Shown here: one piece after another, positions 23,914 through 33,237 of the stretch | Layout of the letters: every line of letters starts with the position of its first letter | How positions within the stretch are numbered: position 1 is the first letter of the stretch | Assembly: GCF_014268445.2 (NCBI RefSeq) | Contig: NZ_CP077089.1 | Coordinates: 2,597,501-2,661,500 of the forward strand | Length of the DNA: 64,000 bases | Source of the DNA: Pseudomonas tensinigenes | Lineage (GTDB): Bacteria > Pseudomonadota > Gammaproteobacteria > Pseudomonadales > Pseudomonadaceae | Direction: 5' to 3' | Notes under the pieces: generated by a model | The model's input: only the letters and a program-made list of their open reading frames with translations | Told to the model about the DNA's origin: nothing | Databases searched by the model: none | Program-made: the position numbers and the translations under genes

Positions 23914-25260
23914 TCATTGCACGATGACCACTTCTTCGGTATCGCTGCCGCCGTTGGACGACGTCACCCGAACCTTGGCCGGTGGGATCGGCGAGATCCC
24001 GGTGGCCAGGGTTTTCACCGCGCCGTCGCCGCCCAGCGCACCAATGGCGGCGCCGCTGCCGGAGGTGGCGGTGAGTACCGGCGGCGAGGTTTCGTCACTG
24101 GTCGAGGCGACCACGGTGAGTTGTCCGGAGCTGAGGCTGTATTGCGCGCTCTGGATCACCACCAGGTCGGTCAGGGTCATGGGCAGGGTGGTCGGCGTGC
24201 TGCTGGCGATGGCCAGGTGGTTGTCGGCAGTCACTTGCAGGGTGGTCGGCAAGGTCGGGTTGGCCGACGATTGCGCGTACCAACTGCCGGTGGAGTTGGC
24301 CTCGGTCATGTTCAGCACCGGGGTGCTGCTGGTCACGGCGACAGTGCCTGGCGCTGGCGGCGCGAGGACGAACACATCTTGTTGGGCGACCGGCGCACTG
24401 GTTCCCGCTTTACGCGAGTAAGTGCTGCGCTGGGTGATCATTGGCGTTGGCCGGACCACCGTCGACAACTTGCCGGAGACGGCGAACACGTTCGTCCGCA
24501 GATCGAGGCCGTTAGGGCCTTCGATGCGCACGTAGTTAGTGTTGAACGGGCTGCCGGTGACTGCTTCGTTGAGGTTCGGGTCGCCAACGAATTGTTCGGC
24601 GGCACCGGTCAGCGGGTTGGTCTCGGTGTACGGGCCGTTGACACTGCGCAGGAACGGTCCGATGTCACCCTTGAGCGCGCCGTCATAGGTTTTCGGCGTG
24701 CCGATACCAATGTCGCGAGTCATGTTGATCGCGCGCCGCCCGGGGGTATCGATGTTGAACACGTCGACGCCATACGGGTGGGTGATGACATAGGTGCCGG
24801 CGGTGGGCACGTCGACGCGAATACGGATTCGGGCGAAGCTGACTTGATCGCCCTCGACCGGTTCTTCAGCGGCGAATGCGGCTTCGATGGCGCTGACGTA
24901 GCCCAGATCAATCCCCCGTGCGGCGTCGACGAGGGCCGTTTCGCCGGTGAACCAGAACGCTTCATCGGGAAAGTTTGTCGGGAAGACAATCGGCTGAGCG
25001 TCATCGAACACGCCGGGGGTCGGCAGCAGCGAGCACATGTACGACGGCGCGCCGGGGGCGCTGGGTACTCGGGAGCTGAGCGCTTTGGACAGGCACAGAT
25101 CCAGGGTGCGACCGTGGGAGTCCTGATACCAACTGGCGAAACCACCGTTGGCCGGCGTGTACGGACCCGGATCAACAGCAAACAAAGCAGCCTGGGCGAT
25201 GCCCTGGGCCAATGCGCTCACGACCAGGACAGTCGCGGTTTTGGACAGTAAAGGGTGCAT
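23914..25260 (-). CDS. Exported curli-linked protein of unknown family
   Basis: Protein of 448 residues, first gene of the curli-subunit operon. A signal peptide ends AQA. The first 330 residues are a paralogue of the N-terminal domain of its neighbour: FAVDPGPYTPANGGFASWYQD, SYMCSLLPTPGVFDDAQPIVFP, FARIRIRVDVPTAGTYVITHPYG, IGPFLRSVNGPYTETNP, GDPNLNEAVTGSPFNTN. It lacks the Ig-like tail and ends VTSSNGGSDTEEVVIVQ, matching the segment that joins domain and tail in the neighbour. I recognise no enzyme motif. Likely substrates or partners of the secretin or CsgG channel; inference. Confidence 0.72.
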   Translation of the reverse strand: MHPLLSKTATVLVVSALAQGIAQAALFAVDPGPYTPANGGFASWYQDSHGRTLDLCLSKALSSRVPSAPGAPSYMCSLLPTPGVFDDAQPIVFPTNFPDEAFWFTGETALVDAARGIDLGYVSAIEAAFAAEEPVEGDQVSFARIRIRVDVPTAGTYVITHPYGVDVFNIDTPGRRAINMTRDIGIGTPKTYDGALKGDIGPFLRSVNGPYTETNPLTGAAEQFVGDPNLNEAVTGSPFNTNYVRIEGPNGLDLRTNVFAVSGKLSTVVRPTPMITQRSTYSRKAGTSAPVAQQDVFVLAPPAPGTVAVTSSTPVLNMTEANSTGSWYAQSSANPTLPTTLQVTADNHLAIASSTPTTLPMTLTDLVVIQSAQYSLSSGQLTVVASTSDETSPPVLTATSGSGAAIGALGGDGAVKTLATGISPIPPAKVRVTSSNGGSDTEEVVIVQ

Positions 25261-25319
25261 GAGTTAATCCCTCTATCAAAGTACCTGCCCCTTGGGGATG
25301 GGTCAGTTGCACAGGGCCT

Positions 25320-25336
25320 GTACACCTTCCATGCCA
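25320..25336 (-). promoter_or_regulatory. Sigma-54-like promoter of the curli-subunit operon
   Basis: Read on the minus strand from 25336, TGGCATGGAAGGTGTAC has the same -24 block (TGGCATG) as the promoter at 5742, and GTG at the -12 block. The -12 dinucleotide is GT rather than GC, so this is a weaker match. The predicted start would be about 50 bases before ATG 25260. Confidence 0.45.
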
Positions 25337-25409
25337 AGGTGTGGTGGATGGGCGGGAGAGGGCCGGAATAGAGGGCTTGACGCGCAGAAGGGTCAGGTTT
25401 TTGGCCAGC

Positions 25410-25442
25410 GGGGAAAGGGCGTCATTCCCCAGAATCGGGGAC
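25410..25442. promoter_or_regulatory. Enhancer-type palindrome upstream of the curli-subunit operon
   Basis: TTCCCC at 25425-25430 and GGGGA at 25437-25441 flank a 6-base spacer, matching the sites at 5609-5668. A half-site GGGGAA lies at 25410-25415. The centre is about 99 bases upstream of the proposed -24 element at 25335. Confidence 0.6.
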
Positions 25443-25480
25443 GGTGGGGATGACATTGAACGTCTGTCAGATGAAGAACC

Positions 25481-25835
25481 TGTGGGAGCGAGCCTGCTCG
25501 CGAAAGCGGACGTCCTGTGACGAAAATGTCGACTGACCTGCCGCCTTCGCGAGCAGGCTCGCTCCCACAAGTTTCTTCGGTGAACACAAAACAGGTGAGC
25601 GAAACAAGCCACTGTGGGAGCGAGCTTGCTCGCGAAAGCGGATTTTCTGTGACGAAAATGTCGACTGACCTGCCGCCTTCGCGAGCAGGCTCGCTCCCAC
25701 AAGTTTCTTCGGTGAACACAAAACAGGTGAGCGAAACAAGCCACTGTGGGAGCGAGCCTGCTCGCGAAAGCGGACTTCCTGTGAAGAAATGTCGACTGAC
25801 CTGCCGCCTTCGCGAGCAAGCTCGCTCCTACAGGG
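25481..25835. repeat. Tandem array of REP pairs, 132-bp period
   Basis: Three head-to-tail units begin at 25481, 25613 and 25745. Each has TGTGGGAGCGAGC(C/T)TGCTCGCGAAAGCGGA, a short spacer with AATGTCGACTGACCTGCCG, then the inverse arm TTCGCGAGCA(G/A)GCTCGCTCC. Between units lies a GTTTCTTCGGTGAACAC spacer. Units are nearly identical, so the amplification is recent. Open frames across it are spurious. Confidence 0.95.
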
Positions 25836-25940
25836 ATTTGTGGTGGTTTGGGCGGTCTTATCGGGTCGATATCCCCGCAACCGGGCAAACCCCCACCCGT
25901 GGGCTATAACCCTATAGGGATGTATCGGGAAGTCGCCGCC

Positions 25941-27389
25941 ATGAACATGCAGTCGAAATCGCTACCGGTCGAGGAGGGCAATCTGCGCTTGAGCTCGCGC
26001 AAGCAGTCGTTCAACCTGCTGCGCTGGTTTTCGCTGATCAGCATGGCGGTGATTGGTACCGTGGCCATCGCGCTTGGCGCGGTGTCGACGCGTTTTGTCA
26101 TTGATGAAAGCGTGCAGCGCGATGCCTTGCTCACCGCGCAGTTCATTCAGGCGATCGCCTCGGCCGAGGTGCGCCATGTGTCGATTCCCAATGTGCGGAC
26201 CATGGGCGAATTGCTCGATCCGCGTCAGGACATGCACTTTCCCGACGTCAGTCCGCAAGCCCGGGCCGATGCACGGGGCGAGTTTCTCGATCACATCGAA
26301 CACTTGCCGGACGTGATCCTCGCCAACATTTATGCGCCCGACCGCCAAGTAATCTGGTCGACCAACCCGGTGCTGATCGGTACCAGCATTCATGCCGATG
26401 AAGACCTCGATCGCGCCTTCAACGAAAAGATTCCGGTATCCGCCAGCTACCACGACGTCGACAAGGCCCGTGAAGAGCAGAAGTTCATCACGCCGCCGGA
26501 CTACATCTTCATCGAGAACTACATTCCGCTGTTCGACGCCGAGGGCAAGAACGTCACGGCGATGGTCGAGATCTACAAGGAACCCAAGGATCTGATCGCC
26601 CGCATGGAGCGCGGATTGGTTCTGATCTGGCTGGCCACCGCACTGGGCGGCGGGCTGATTTATCTGGGCCTGTACTGGATCGTCCGGCGCGCGGCGATTC
26701 TGCTCGCGGCCCAGCAAAAACAACTGATCGCCAATGAGACCTTTGTCGCGCTGGGTGAGATGTCCTCGGCAGTGGCGCATAGTTTGCGCAATCCGCTGGC
26801 GACCATTCGCTCCAGTGCCGAACTGGCGCTTGAGTTCGACGCCGGCCCGGCGCAGAAGAACATCAACGACATCATCGGTCAGGTCGACCGCATGTCGAAG
26901 TGGGTGCGCGAGCTGCTGCAATCGCTGCGACCACTCAACGATGACCCGGAACCGGTGAACCTGGTGGCGACGTTGCACGAAAGCCTGGTGGCGTTCGAAC
27001 AACAGATCGCCAGGGCCGGGGTGAGGGTGGTGTTTCATCCGCAACATACGCCGATGGTGCTCAGCCAACCGGTGCAACTGACACAAATCCTCAACAGCCT
27101 TTTGGCCAATGCACTCGAAGCGATGGACAAGGGCGGCACGCTGACCGTCAGCCTGGAACCGAGCGACGACCGTGGCGTCTGCGTGGTGCTCAGCGATACC
27201 GGTAAAGGCATGAACGAAGAGCAACGGACCATGGCGTTCCGGCCGTTTTTCACCACCAAATCGGGTGGTTTGGGTGTCGGCCTGGTGCTGGTCAAACGCA
27301 TCATGGAACGCTTCGGCGGCGGCGTGACCCTCGACAGCCGCGAAGGCGAGGGCACCTCGGTTCGATTGGCATTCCAATTAGTCCAATGA
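25941..27389 (+). CDS. Membrane sensor histidine kinase, MnxS1-like
   Basis: Protein of 482 residues with two membrane helices (about 29-50 and 218-240) enclosing a periplasmic sensing domain of about 170 residues, then a HisKA domain (EMSSAVAHSLRNPLATIRSS, phospho-His H280) and a HATPase_c domain (N box LLANALEAM, G boxes DTGKGM and GLGVGL). It is a full-length paralogue of the kinase at 31747. Start ATG 25941 lines up with that paralogue; further upstream in-frame starts lack ribosome sites. Two such kinases flanking a multicopper oxidase and followed by an NtrC-type regulator recall mnxS1/mnxS2/mnxR of manganese-oxidising P. putida. The assignment rests on arrangement, not alignment. Confidence 0.85.
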   Translation: MNMQSKSLPVEEGNLRLSSRKQSFNLLRWFSLISMAVIGTVAIALGAVSTRFVIDESVQRDALLTAQFIQAIASAEVRHVSIPNVRTMGELLDPRQDMHFPDVSPQARADARGEFLDHIEHLPDVILANIYAPDRQVIWSTNPVLIGTSIHADEDLDRAFNEKIPVSASYHDVDKAREEQKFITPPDYIFIENYIPLFDAEGKNVTAMVEIYKEPKDLIARMERGLVLIWLATALGGGLIYLGLYWIVRRAAILLAAQQKQLIANETFVALGEMSSAVAHSLRNPLATIRSSAELALEFDAGPAQKNINDIIGQVDRMSKWVRELLQSLRPLNDDPEPVNLVATLHESLVAFEQQIARAGVRVVFHPQHTPMVLSQPVQLTQILNSLLANALEAMDKGGTLTVSLEPSDDRGVCVVLSDTGKGMNEEQRTMAFRPFFTTKSGGLGVGLVLVKRIMERFGGGVTLDSREGEGTSVRLAFQLVQ

Positions 27390-27437
27390 CGGGTCTTTTC
27401 CATTTCGCGGACTGCCGAAGACTGCGATCTATCGACT

Positions 27438-27542
27438 GATCGTTCCCTCGCTCTGCGTGGGAATGCAGCCGGGGACGCTCTGCGTCCCATGGAACGCGGA
27501 GCGTCCCTTGAGGCATTCCCACGCAGAGCGTGGGAACGATCA
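27438..27542. repeat. Imperfect palindromic repeat, copy 3
   Basis: Same element as at 17021 and 17400: a GCTCTGCGTGGGAATGCAGC arm and a CCCACGCAGAGCGTGGGAAC arm. The middle is shorter than in the other two copies. Confidence 0.85.
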
Positions 27543-27599
27543 ACCACCGTTCGTCTGGCGTTTCAGCTAGTGCCGTAAACCGGCAAAATTTCTCTGAAC

Positions 27600-27646
27600 T
27601 TCCCCCACCAGTGGGTGTCAAGCCCCGGTCACCGGGGGGTGGGGAA
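27600..27646. promoter_or_regulatory. Enhancer-type G/C-block sites before the multicopper oxidase gene
   Basis: TTCCCC at 27600-27605 with TGGG after a 6-base spacer, CCCCGGT-C-ACCGGGG at 27623-27637, and GGGGAA at 27641-27646 form imperfect versions of the TTCCCC-N6-GGGGAA palindrome. Centres lie about 56 and 85 bases upstream of the -24 element. Confidence 0.55.
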
Positions 27647-27690
27647 ACCCACAGCACCCTCAACTCCCTGTAACAACTGGAAATAATTTC

Positions 27691-27707
27691 TTGGCGCACT
27701 AGTTGCA
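27691..27707 (+). promoter_or_regulatory. Sigma-54 promoter of the multicopper oxidase operon
   Basis: TTGGCGCACTAGTTGCA has GG at 27693-27694 and GC at 27705-27706 with exactly 10 bases between, and the preferred TTGCA at -12. Transcription should begin near 27718, which supports ATG 27745 (GAGG ribosome site) over the upstream in-frame TTG. Confidence 0.8.
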
Positions 27708-27744
27708 AAACACCATCACCCCTTCCTTGATGAGGCGGCTGGTG

Positions 27745-30552
27745 ATGGACAGAACAACGCGTGACCCAAGCAACACCTTTTTGCTGACGCCGTTGAGCGT
27801 CTTTCTGATGTTGACCATCGGCACCATGACCGGCGTCCGCGCCAGTCCCATCGATGATGAGCGACAGCCAGAAGTCTCCGACCCGTCGGCGTACTACGAT
27901 GAACCGGCCGACCGCGCCGGGGCGCTCAACAACATCCTGACCCTGCCCGAGGCCAACGAAGATTCCTTCGATTTGCCGGACGGGGTCAAAGGCGATCGCG
28001 CTGAAACGCGTATCGAAAACGTCCTGCCACCCTCCGTGCAAACCAGTTTCAACTACCCCACCAACGGCAAGCCGAGCCCGCTCTATGGCGCGCAGCCTTT
28101 CACCCAGCAGTTGACCCTGTTCGAAGAATTCGGCCCGGAAAAGCTCGACCCGACCACCCCGGCCGCGCCGCTGCCATTTCCGCCGGCCGCGATTGGCCCG
28201 GCACCGGCTCAGGACCCGACCAACATCGCCCGCAGCGCGCCACCCGGCACCGCCCTCGATGCGTTCCTGCGGCAACCCGGTCTGACGCCATTCCCCAGCC
28301 AGTTCGCCAACGTCGTCGACCGCAATCCGTGGCAGGCGCAGATCGAGGTGTACCTCAACCGCCATATCGGCTCATCCGCCGAAGGCCGGCCGCCAGGAAA
28401 GGGCTGGGCGCACCAGCGCTGGAACGAGTTCTACCCGCAAGTCGCCTATAAAACCGCGCAGACCGGTGCACGCCTCAATGGTGGCCTGCGTGACAGTGTG
28501 CAAATGCACCATTACGCCGTCGGCGAATTCGGCCCCGGCGGCCTGTATCACAACGTCGCTGGCGTACCGGCGACCGATGGCACCGCCAAAGGCGTCGACC
28601 CACGTTTCCACCCGGCCATGCCGGCGCAAAACCACAATTCGGTGTGGACCTTCGACGGCACATTGCCGCCGAAACTGTTGATGGTGCGCTACGGCCAACC
28701 GGTGATGATGCGCCACTACAACGGCTTGCCGATCGATCCGTCGGCCAACCACGGTTTCGGCCTGCACACCATCAGCACCCACGAACACAACGGTCACGCG
28801 CCGGCGGAAAGCGACGGCTACGCCAACGCGTTCTTCTTCCCGGGGCAGTTCTACGACTATCGCTGGCCGATACAGCTCGCCGGTTACGACAGCATCAACA
28901 CCAAGGCCGAAGACCCGCGCGCCGCGTTCCCGTGCGCACCGGGAGAAACCCTGTGGGTCAACGACATGGCGCCCGCGAAGAAAACCTGCGACCACGGCAC
29001 CATCAAGATTCGTGGCGACTGGCGCGAGACCATGAGCACCCACTGGTTCCACGATCACATGCTCGATTTCACCGCGCAGAACGTCTACAAGGGCAACGCG
29101 GCGATGATGAACTACTACAGCGCGCTGGATCGCGGCAACGAGTCGGTGAACGACGGCGTCAACCTGCGTCTGCCCAGCGGCAGTGCCTTGCCTTGGGGCA
29201 ACCGCGACTATGACGTCAATCTGGTGTTCGCCGACAAGGCCTGGGATCAGGAAGGCCAATTGTGGTTCAACCCGTTCAACACCGACGGCTTCCTCGGTGA
29301 CCAGTTGCTGGTCAACTGGCAGTGGAAACCGACCCTCGACGTGCGCGCACGCAGCTATCGCTTCCGCATCCTCAACGGCTCGGTGTCGCGCTACTTCAAA
29401 CTGGCGCTGGTGCGGGAAATCAAAGGTAGCGGCGGTGAGTTCCAAGGGCCGAAAAATTCCGGCCTGACGTACAGCCGCGTGCCGTTCCACATGATCGCCA
29501 ACGACGGCAACATCATGGAACACAGCGTACCGTTCGACGGCAGCATGGATCTGGACGCCGATGGCGATAAACAGAACCACAACGCGATCCTGCCGACTCA
29601 GGGCATCGCCGAGCGCTTCGACATCATCGTCAACTTCTCGAAAAACGGCATCAAACCGGGGGACAAGCTGTTCTTCGTCAACCTGCAGGCTCACGACGAC
29701 GGCAAGGGACCCAAAGATGTCATCTCGCTGGGTGACATCCTCTCGGAGAAATACCTGGCGGTGATCAAGCAGACCAGCAAGGGCCCGCAGTGGGACAGAG
29801 GCGATCCGGCGGTGGGCAAGGTCTTGCAACTCAACGTCAAGGCCTACACCGGTCAGGATCTGGCGATGAACCCGGCAGCCTACGAACCGGCCAAACCCGG
29901 CAAGGCTGAAGGGCTGGTGATGATCCCGCTGAAGCTTCACCGCGACAATGCTGGCGACAAAGCCGTGCTGGCCAAGGCCCGCCACCGCACCTTCACCTTC
30001 GGCCGCTCCGACGGCACCGATGAAGCGCCGTGGACGGTCAAGACCGACGGCGGCTTCGGTTTCCACATGGACCCGCGTCGCCTGAACGCTTCGACGCAAC
30101 TGTCGAGCGGCCCGACCGATGCCGGTATCACCGGGTTCGGCACCCTCGAAGTGTGGAACATCAAGGCCGGCGGCAAGGGCTGGAGCCATCCGGTGCATGT
30201 GCACTTCGAGGAGGGGATCATCCTCAGTCGCGGCGGCAAGACCCCACCGGAATGGGAAAAATGGGCACGCAAGGACGTCTACCGCATCGGTTCCGAAGCC
30301 GATGGTCTGGACAGCGTCGAGATGGCGATCAACTTCCGCGAGTTTGCCGGGACGTACATGGAGCACTGTCACAACACCCAGCATGAAGACAACTCGATGC
30401 TGCTGCGTTGGGACCTGGAGAAACCCGGGCAACTGCAACTGATGCCAACCCCACTGCCAAGCTGGGACGGTGTGCGCTACGTCAACTCGGCCGCGCTGCC
30501 TACCTTCCGCAACGGTGACGGTGTTGGCCCACAAGTGGTGGTCAAGCCATGA
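27745..30552 (+). CDS. Large multicopper oxidase, McoA-like putative Mn(II) oxidase
   Basis: Exported copper enzyme of 935 residues. The N-terminus has a hydrophobic export signal (FLLTPLSVFLMLTIGTM) and a Pro-rich region to about 190. Copper motifs are complete: HTISTHEHNGH (H341 onward), HWFHDH (H433), HPVHVH (H815) and EHCHNTQHEDNSM (H874 onward), the last giving the type 1 Cys and axial Met. It is much longer than CueO or CumA (about 460-500). The large size and the flanking kinases resemble McoA of P. putida GB-1. Preceded by a sigma-54 promoter, and coupled by ATGA to a SCO1-cytochrome c gene that would load copper or carry electrons. Confidence 0.88.
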   Translation: MDRTTRDPSNTFLLTPLSVFLMLTIGTMTGVRASPIDDERQPEVSDPSAYYDEPADRAGALNNILTLPEANEDSFDLPDGVKGDRAETRIENVLPPSVQTSFNYPTNGKPSPLYGAQPFTQQLTLFEEFGPEKLDPTTPAAPLPFPPAAIGPAPAQDPTNIARSAPPGTALDAFLRQPGLTPFPSQFANVVDRNPWQAQIEVYLNRHIGSSAEGRPPGKGWAHQRWNEFYPQVAYKTAQTGARLNGGLRDSVQMHHYAVGEFGPGGLYHNVAGVPATDGTAKGVDPRFHPAMPAQNHNSVWTFDGTLPPKLLMVRYGQPVMMRHYNGLPIDPSANHGFGLHTISTHEHNGHAPAESDGYANAFFFPGQFYDYRWPIQLAGYDSINTKAEDPRAAFPCAPGETLWVNDMAPAKKTCDHGTIKIRGDWRETMSTHWFHDHMLDFTAQNVYKGNAAMMNYYSALDRGNESVNDGVNLRLPSGSALPWGNRDYDVNLVFADKAWDQEGQLWFNPFNTDGFLGDQLLVNWQWKPTLDVRARSYRFRILNGSVSRYFKLALVREIKGSGGEFQGPKNSGLTYSRVPFHMIANDGNIMEHSVPFDGSMDLDADGDKQNHNAILPTQGIAERFDIIVNFSKNGIKPGDKLFFVNLQAHDDGKGPKDVISLGDILSEKYLAVIKQTSKGPQWDRGDPAVGKVLQLNVKAYTGQDLAMNPAAYEPAKPGKAEGLVMIPLKLHRDNAGDKAVLAKARHRTFTFGRSDGTDEAPWTVKTDGGFGFHMDPRRLNASTQLSSGPTDAGITGFGTLEVWNIKAGGKGWSHPVHVHFEEGIILSRGGKTPPEWEKWARKDVYRIGSEADGLDSVEMAINFREFAGTYMEHCHNTQHEDNSMLLRWDLEKPGQLQLMPTPLPSWDGVRYVNSAALPTFRNGDGVGPQVVVKP

Positions 30553-31652
30553 ACCGCCGCCACGGCGACAGCCAACCGCTGCATACCCCGCGCTCCCGGG
30601 CGCTGGGCATGCACCTGGTGCTGATGCTGGTGGCCTGTGTGCTCGGCAGCCGCGTGCTGCTGGCGCACCAGGCCAGCGTTGGCGAACAGCCAGCGGCCAG
30701 TGAATCCGCCACCCCGTGGGGTGGCGACTATTTCCCCAATACCCTGCTGACCGATCAGGACGGTCGGCAGGTACATTTCTTCGATGACCTGATCAAAGAC
30801 AAAGTGGTGGTGATCAACTTTATCTTCACTTCGTGCAGCGATTCCTGCCCACTGGAAACCGCGCGCTTGCGCCAGGTGCAGAAACTGCTCGGCGATCGGG
30901 TCGGCCAGGACATCTTTTTCTACTCGATCAGCATTGACCCGCTCAGCGACACCCCCGAAGTGCTCAAGGCTTACGCGCAACGTTTCAAGGTCGGCCCCGG
31001 CTGGAAGTTTCTCACCGGCGAATTCGAAGACGTCACCGACCTGCGCAAGAAACTCGGGCTGTTCATCGACGGCGTCGACAACGGACGCAGCAAGGATCAC
31101 AACCTCAGCCTGATCGTCGGCAACCAGAGCACCGGGCGCTGGATGAAGGCCTCGCCGTTCGAGAACCCGTGGATCCTCGCCGATCAACTGGCCAACACCT
31201 TGCAGAACTGGAAACAGCCGAGCATCGAGGAAAGCTACGCCAACGCTCCGGACATTCGCCCGCCGAGCAATGGCGAAGAATTGTTCCGCACCCGTTGCGC
31301 CTCGTGCCACAGCCTTGGCCCTATGGATGGCCAGGGCATTGGCATGCGCAGCATCGGCCCCGATCTGATCGGCGTGACCCGCAACCGCGACGCCAAATGG
31401 CTGAACCGCTGGATTCGTGAGCCGGATCGCCTGCTCGCCGAAAAAGATCCAATTGCCGTGCAGCTGTACGAACAGTTCGAGCGAATCCCGATGCCCAACC
31501 TGCGCCTCGACGAGCAGTCCGTGCAGTCGATCATCGACTTCCTCAGCGATGAAACCGAGCGTCAGCACCCGTCCGCGAAAGCCCTGGCCGACAGCGCTTT
31601 GACGCCAGTAAAACCGGGCGATAGCGCCGCGACGTTGAGTCGTATGCAGTAG
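30549..31652 (+). CDS. SCO1/SenC domain fused to cytochrome c
   Basis: Exported protein of 367 residues. The N-terminus has a basic start and a hydrophobic core (LVLMLVACVLGSRVLLA). Residues about 55-220 are a SCO1 domain with FTSCSDSCPL (C96, C100) and a His in SKDHNLSLIVGN. Residues about 235-345 are a cytochrome c domain with CASCH at 250-254 and a likely Met ligand in RIPMPNLRL. The fusion places copper delivery and electron transfer in one chain, coupled to the oxidase gene. It probably serves maturation or re-oxidation of the multicopper oxidase. Confidence 0.9.
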   Translation: MNRRHGDSQPLHTPRSRALGMHLVLMLVACVLGSRVLLAHQASVGEQPAASESATPWGGDYFPNTLLTDQDGRQVHFFDDLIKDKVVVINFIFTSCSDSCPLETARLRQVQKLLGDRVGQDIFFYSISIDPLSDTPEVLKAYAQRFKVGPGWKFLTGEFEDVTDLRKKLGLFIDGVDNGRSKDHNLSLIVGNQSTGRWMKASPFENPWILADQLANTLQNWKQPSIEESYANAPDIRPPSNGEELFRTRCASCHSLGPMDGQGIGMRSIGPDLIGVTRNRDAKWLNRWIREPDRLLAEKDPIAVQLYEQFERIPMPNLRLDEQSVQSIIDFLSDETERQHPSAKALADSALTPVKPGDSAATLSRMQ

Positions 31653-31746
31653 CGGCGAAATAGCATCATTGAACCGTGTGTCGCGGTCAGAGCCACCTAC
31701 ACTGATGGCTGTAAGCAGCGCGATATAAAACTCCAGGGCCACTCCC

Positions 31747-33237
31747 ATGCAGCGACTGGAAGCACAAAAAACCTCTGCACCGAACCCATCGGTCGCATGC
31801 AAGGGCTGGCGCGAGCAGTTCAATCTGCTGCGCTGGTTCTCGCTCGCGAGTTTTTTCATCATCGCCGCCGTGGCGTTGGGGCTGGGTTATATCTCCACAC
31901 GCTTCGTGGTCACCGAAAGTGTCGAGCGCGATGCGCTGCTGACCGCGCAATTCGTTGAGGCCATTGGCGCAGCGGAAATGCGCCACGCCAAAATCAATCC
32001 GAACCGGACGATGGGCGAAATGCTCGACCCGCGCCAGGACGGCAACTTCCCAGATGTCGACCCTGTGTTACAGGCTTCTGCACGTATCGAATTTCTCGAC
32101 CATGTCGAACACCTGCCGGACATTCTCCTGGCCACGGTGTACGCCTTGGATCGCACGGTGATCTGGTCGACCAACGCTGAGCTTATCGGTGTGCACATCA
32201 AGGATGACGATGAACTCGACGAATCATTCGAGATGAAAGTGCCGGTGTCTTCCAGCTACCACAAGATCGACGATGAGAAACCCGAGCAGCAAATGTTGCG
32301 CGAACCGAAATACCTGTTCATCGAGAACTACATCCCGATGTTCAACGCCGACAAAAGCAAAGTTGTCGCCATGGTTGAGGTCTACAAGGAACCGGCGGAT
32401 CTGGTCGATCGCATCGACCGTGGGTTCGCCTCAATCTGGGCAGCGACGTGTTTCGGCGGTGCGGCGATCTTTCTAGCCTTGTTCTGGATCGTCCGCCGTG
32501 CGGCGAAATTGCTGCAGAGCCAGCAGCAACAGCTGATCAGCAACGAAACCTTCGTCGCCCTCGGCGAGATGTCCTCGGCAGTGGCGCACAGCTTGCGCAA
32601 TCCGCTGGCGACCATACGCTCCAGTGCCGAACTGGCCCAGGAAGTCGCCAGCCCCGGTGCGCAACGCAATATTGGCGACATCATCAGCCAGGTCGATCGC
32701 ATGTCACGCTGGGTGCGCGAGTTGCTGGTGTCGCTGCGGCCGATGAATGACGACGGCGAGGCGGTGGATCTGGTGTTGGCGGTTGAAGATACCTTTGGCG
32801 CATTTGATGCATTGATCAAACGCAGTGGCGTCGAAGTGCGATTCAGTCCGCAAAACTGCGCGCCGGTCGTCAGTCAAAAGGTGCTGCTCACGCAAATACT
32901 CAATAGCCTGTTTGCCAATGCCCTGGAAGCCATGCCCAAGGGCGGTGTGCTCAGCGTCGAATTCGAATCGCCGCAGCCGGACAGCGTGCGTCTGACCGTG
33001 AGCGACACCGGCAAGGGCATGAGCGCGCAGCAGCAACTGTTGGTGTTCAAACCGTTTTTTACCACCAAACAGGGCGGCCTCGGGGTTGGCCTGGCGTTGG
33101 TCAAAAGAATCATGGAGCGTTTTCAGGGCTCGGTCGTTTTGACCAGCAAAGAGCAGGAGGGAACCCGCGTCAGTCTCAACTTCAAAGTGGCATCGGGAGG
33201 GGAATATGGAACACAGCATTCTGCTGGTCGAGGATGA
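31747..33237 (+). CDS. Membrane sensor histidine kinase, MnxS2-like
   Basis: Protein of 496 residues, paralogue of the kinase at 25941 throughout its length, including the periplasmic sensor (RTMGEMLDPRQD against RTMGELLDPRQD; VIWSTNAELIG against VIWSTNPVLIG). Two membrane helices, HisKA with phospho-His H281 (EMSSAVAHSLRNPLATIRSS) and HATPase_c (LFANALEAM, DTGKGM, GLGVGLALVKRIM) are present. It overlaps the regulator gene by 32 bases. The two sensors probably read the same or related signals and feed one regulator. Confidence 0.88.
   Translation: MQRLEAQKTSAPNPSVACKGWREQFNLLRWFSLASFFIIAAVALGLGYISTRFVVTESVERDALLTAQFVEAIGAAEMRHAKINPNRTMGEMLDPRQDGNFPDVDPVLQASARIEFLDHVEHLPDILLATVYALDRTVIWSTNAELIGVHIKDDDELDESFEMKVPVSSSYHKIDDEKPEQQMLREPKYLFIENYIPMFNADKSKVVAMVEVYKEPADLVDRIDRGFASIWAATCFGGAAIFLALFWIVRRAAKLLQSQQQQLISNETFVALGEMSSAVAHSLRNPLATIRSSAELAQEVASPGAQRNIGDIISQVDRMSRWVRELLVSLRPMNDDGEAVDLVLAVEDTFGAFDALIKRSGVEVRFSPQNCAPVVSQKVLLTQILNSLFANALEAMPKGGVLSVEFESPQPDSVRLTVSDTGKGMSAQQQLLVFKPFFTTKQGGLGVGLALVKRIMERFQGSVVLTSKEQEGTRVSLNFKVASGGEYGTQHSAGRG

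Noticed and set aside
25481..25835. CRISPR-like periodicity
   Set aside because: Units are 132 bp, spacers are conserved rather than unique, and the repeats are REP palindromes; no cas genes.
25172..25888. Open frames across the REP array, some with repeated peptides
   Set aside because: The peptide repeats only reflect the 132-bp DNA repeat; no ribosome site.
25889..25900. CCCAC-CC-GTGGG palindrome before the first kinase gene as another enhancer site
   Set aside because: Arms and spacing differ from TTCCCC-N6-GGGGAA, and no -24/-12 promoter lies between it and the start codon.
28372..30534. Open frame of 720 codons on the minus strand
   Set aside because: Antisense shadow of the multicopper oxidase gene, whose copper motifs are all intact on the plus strand.
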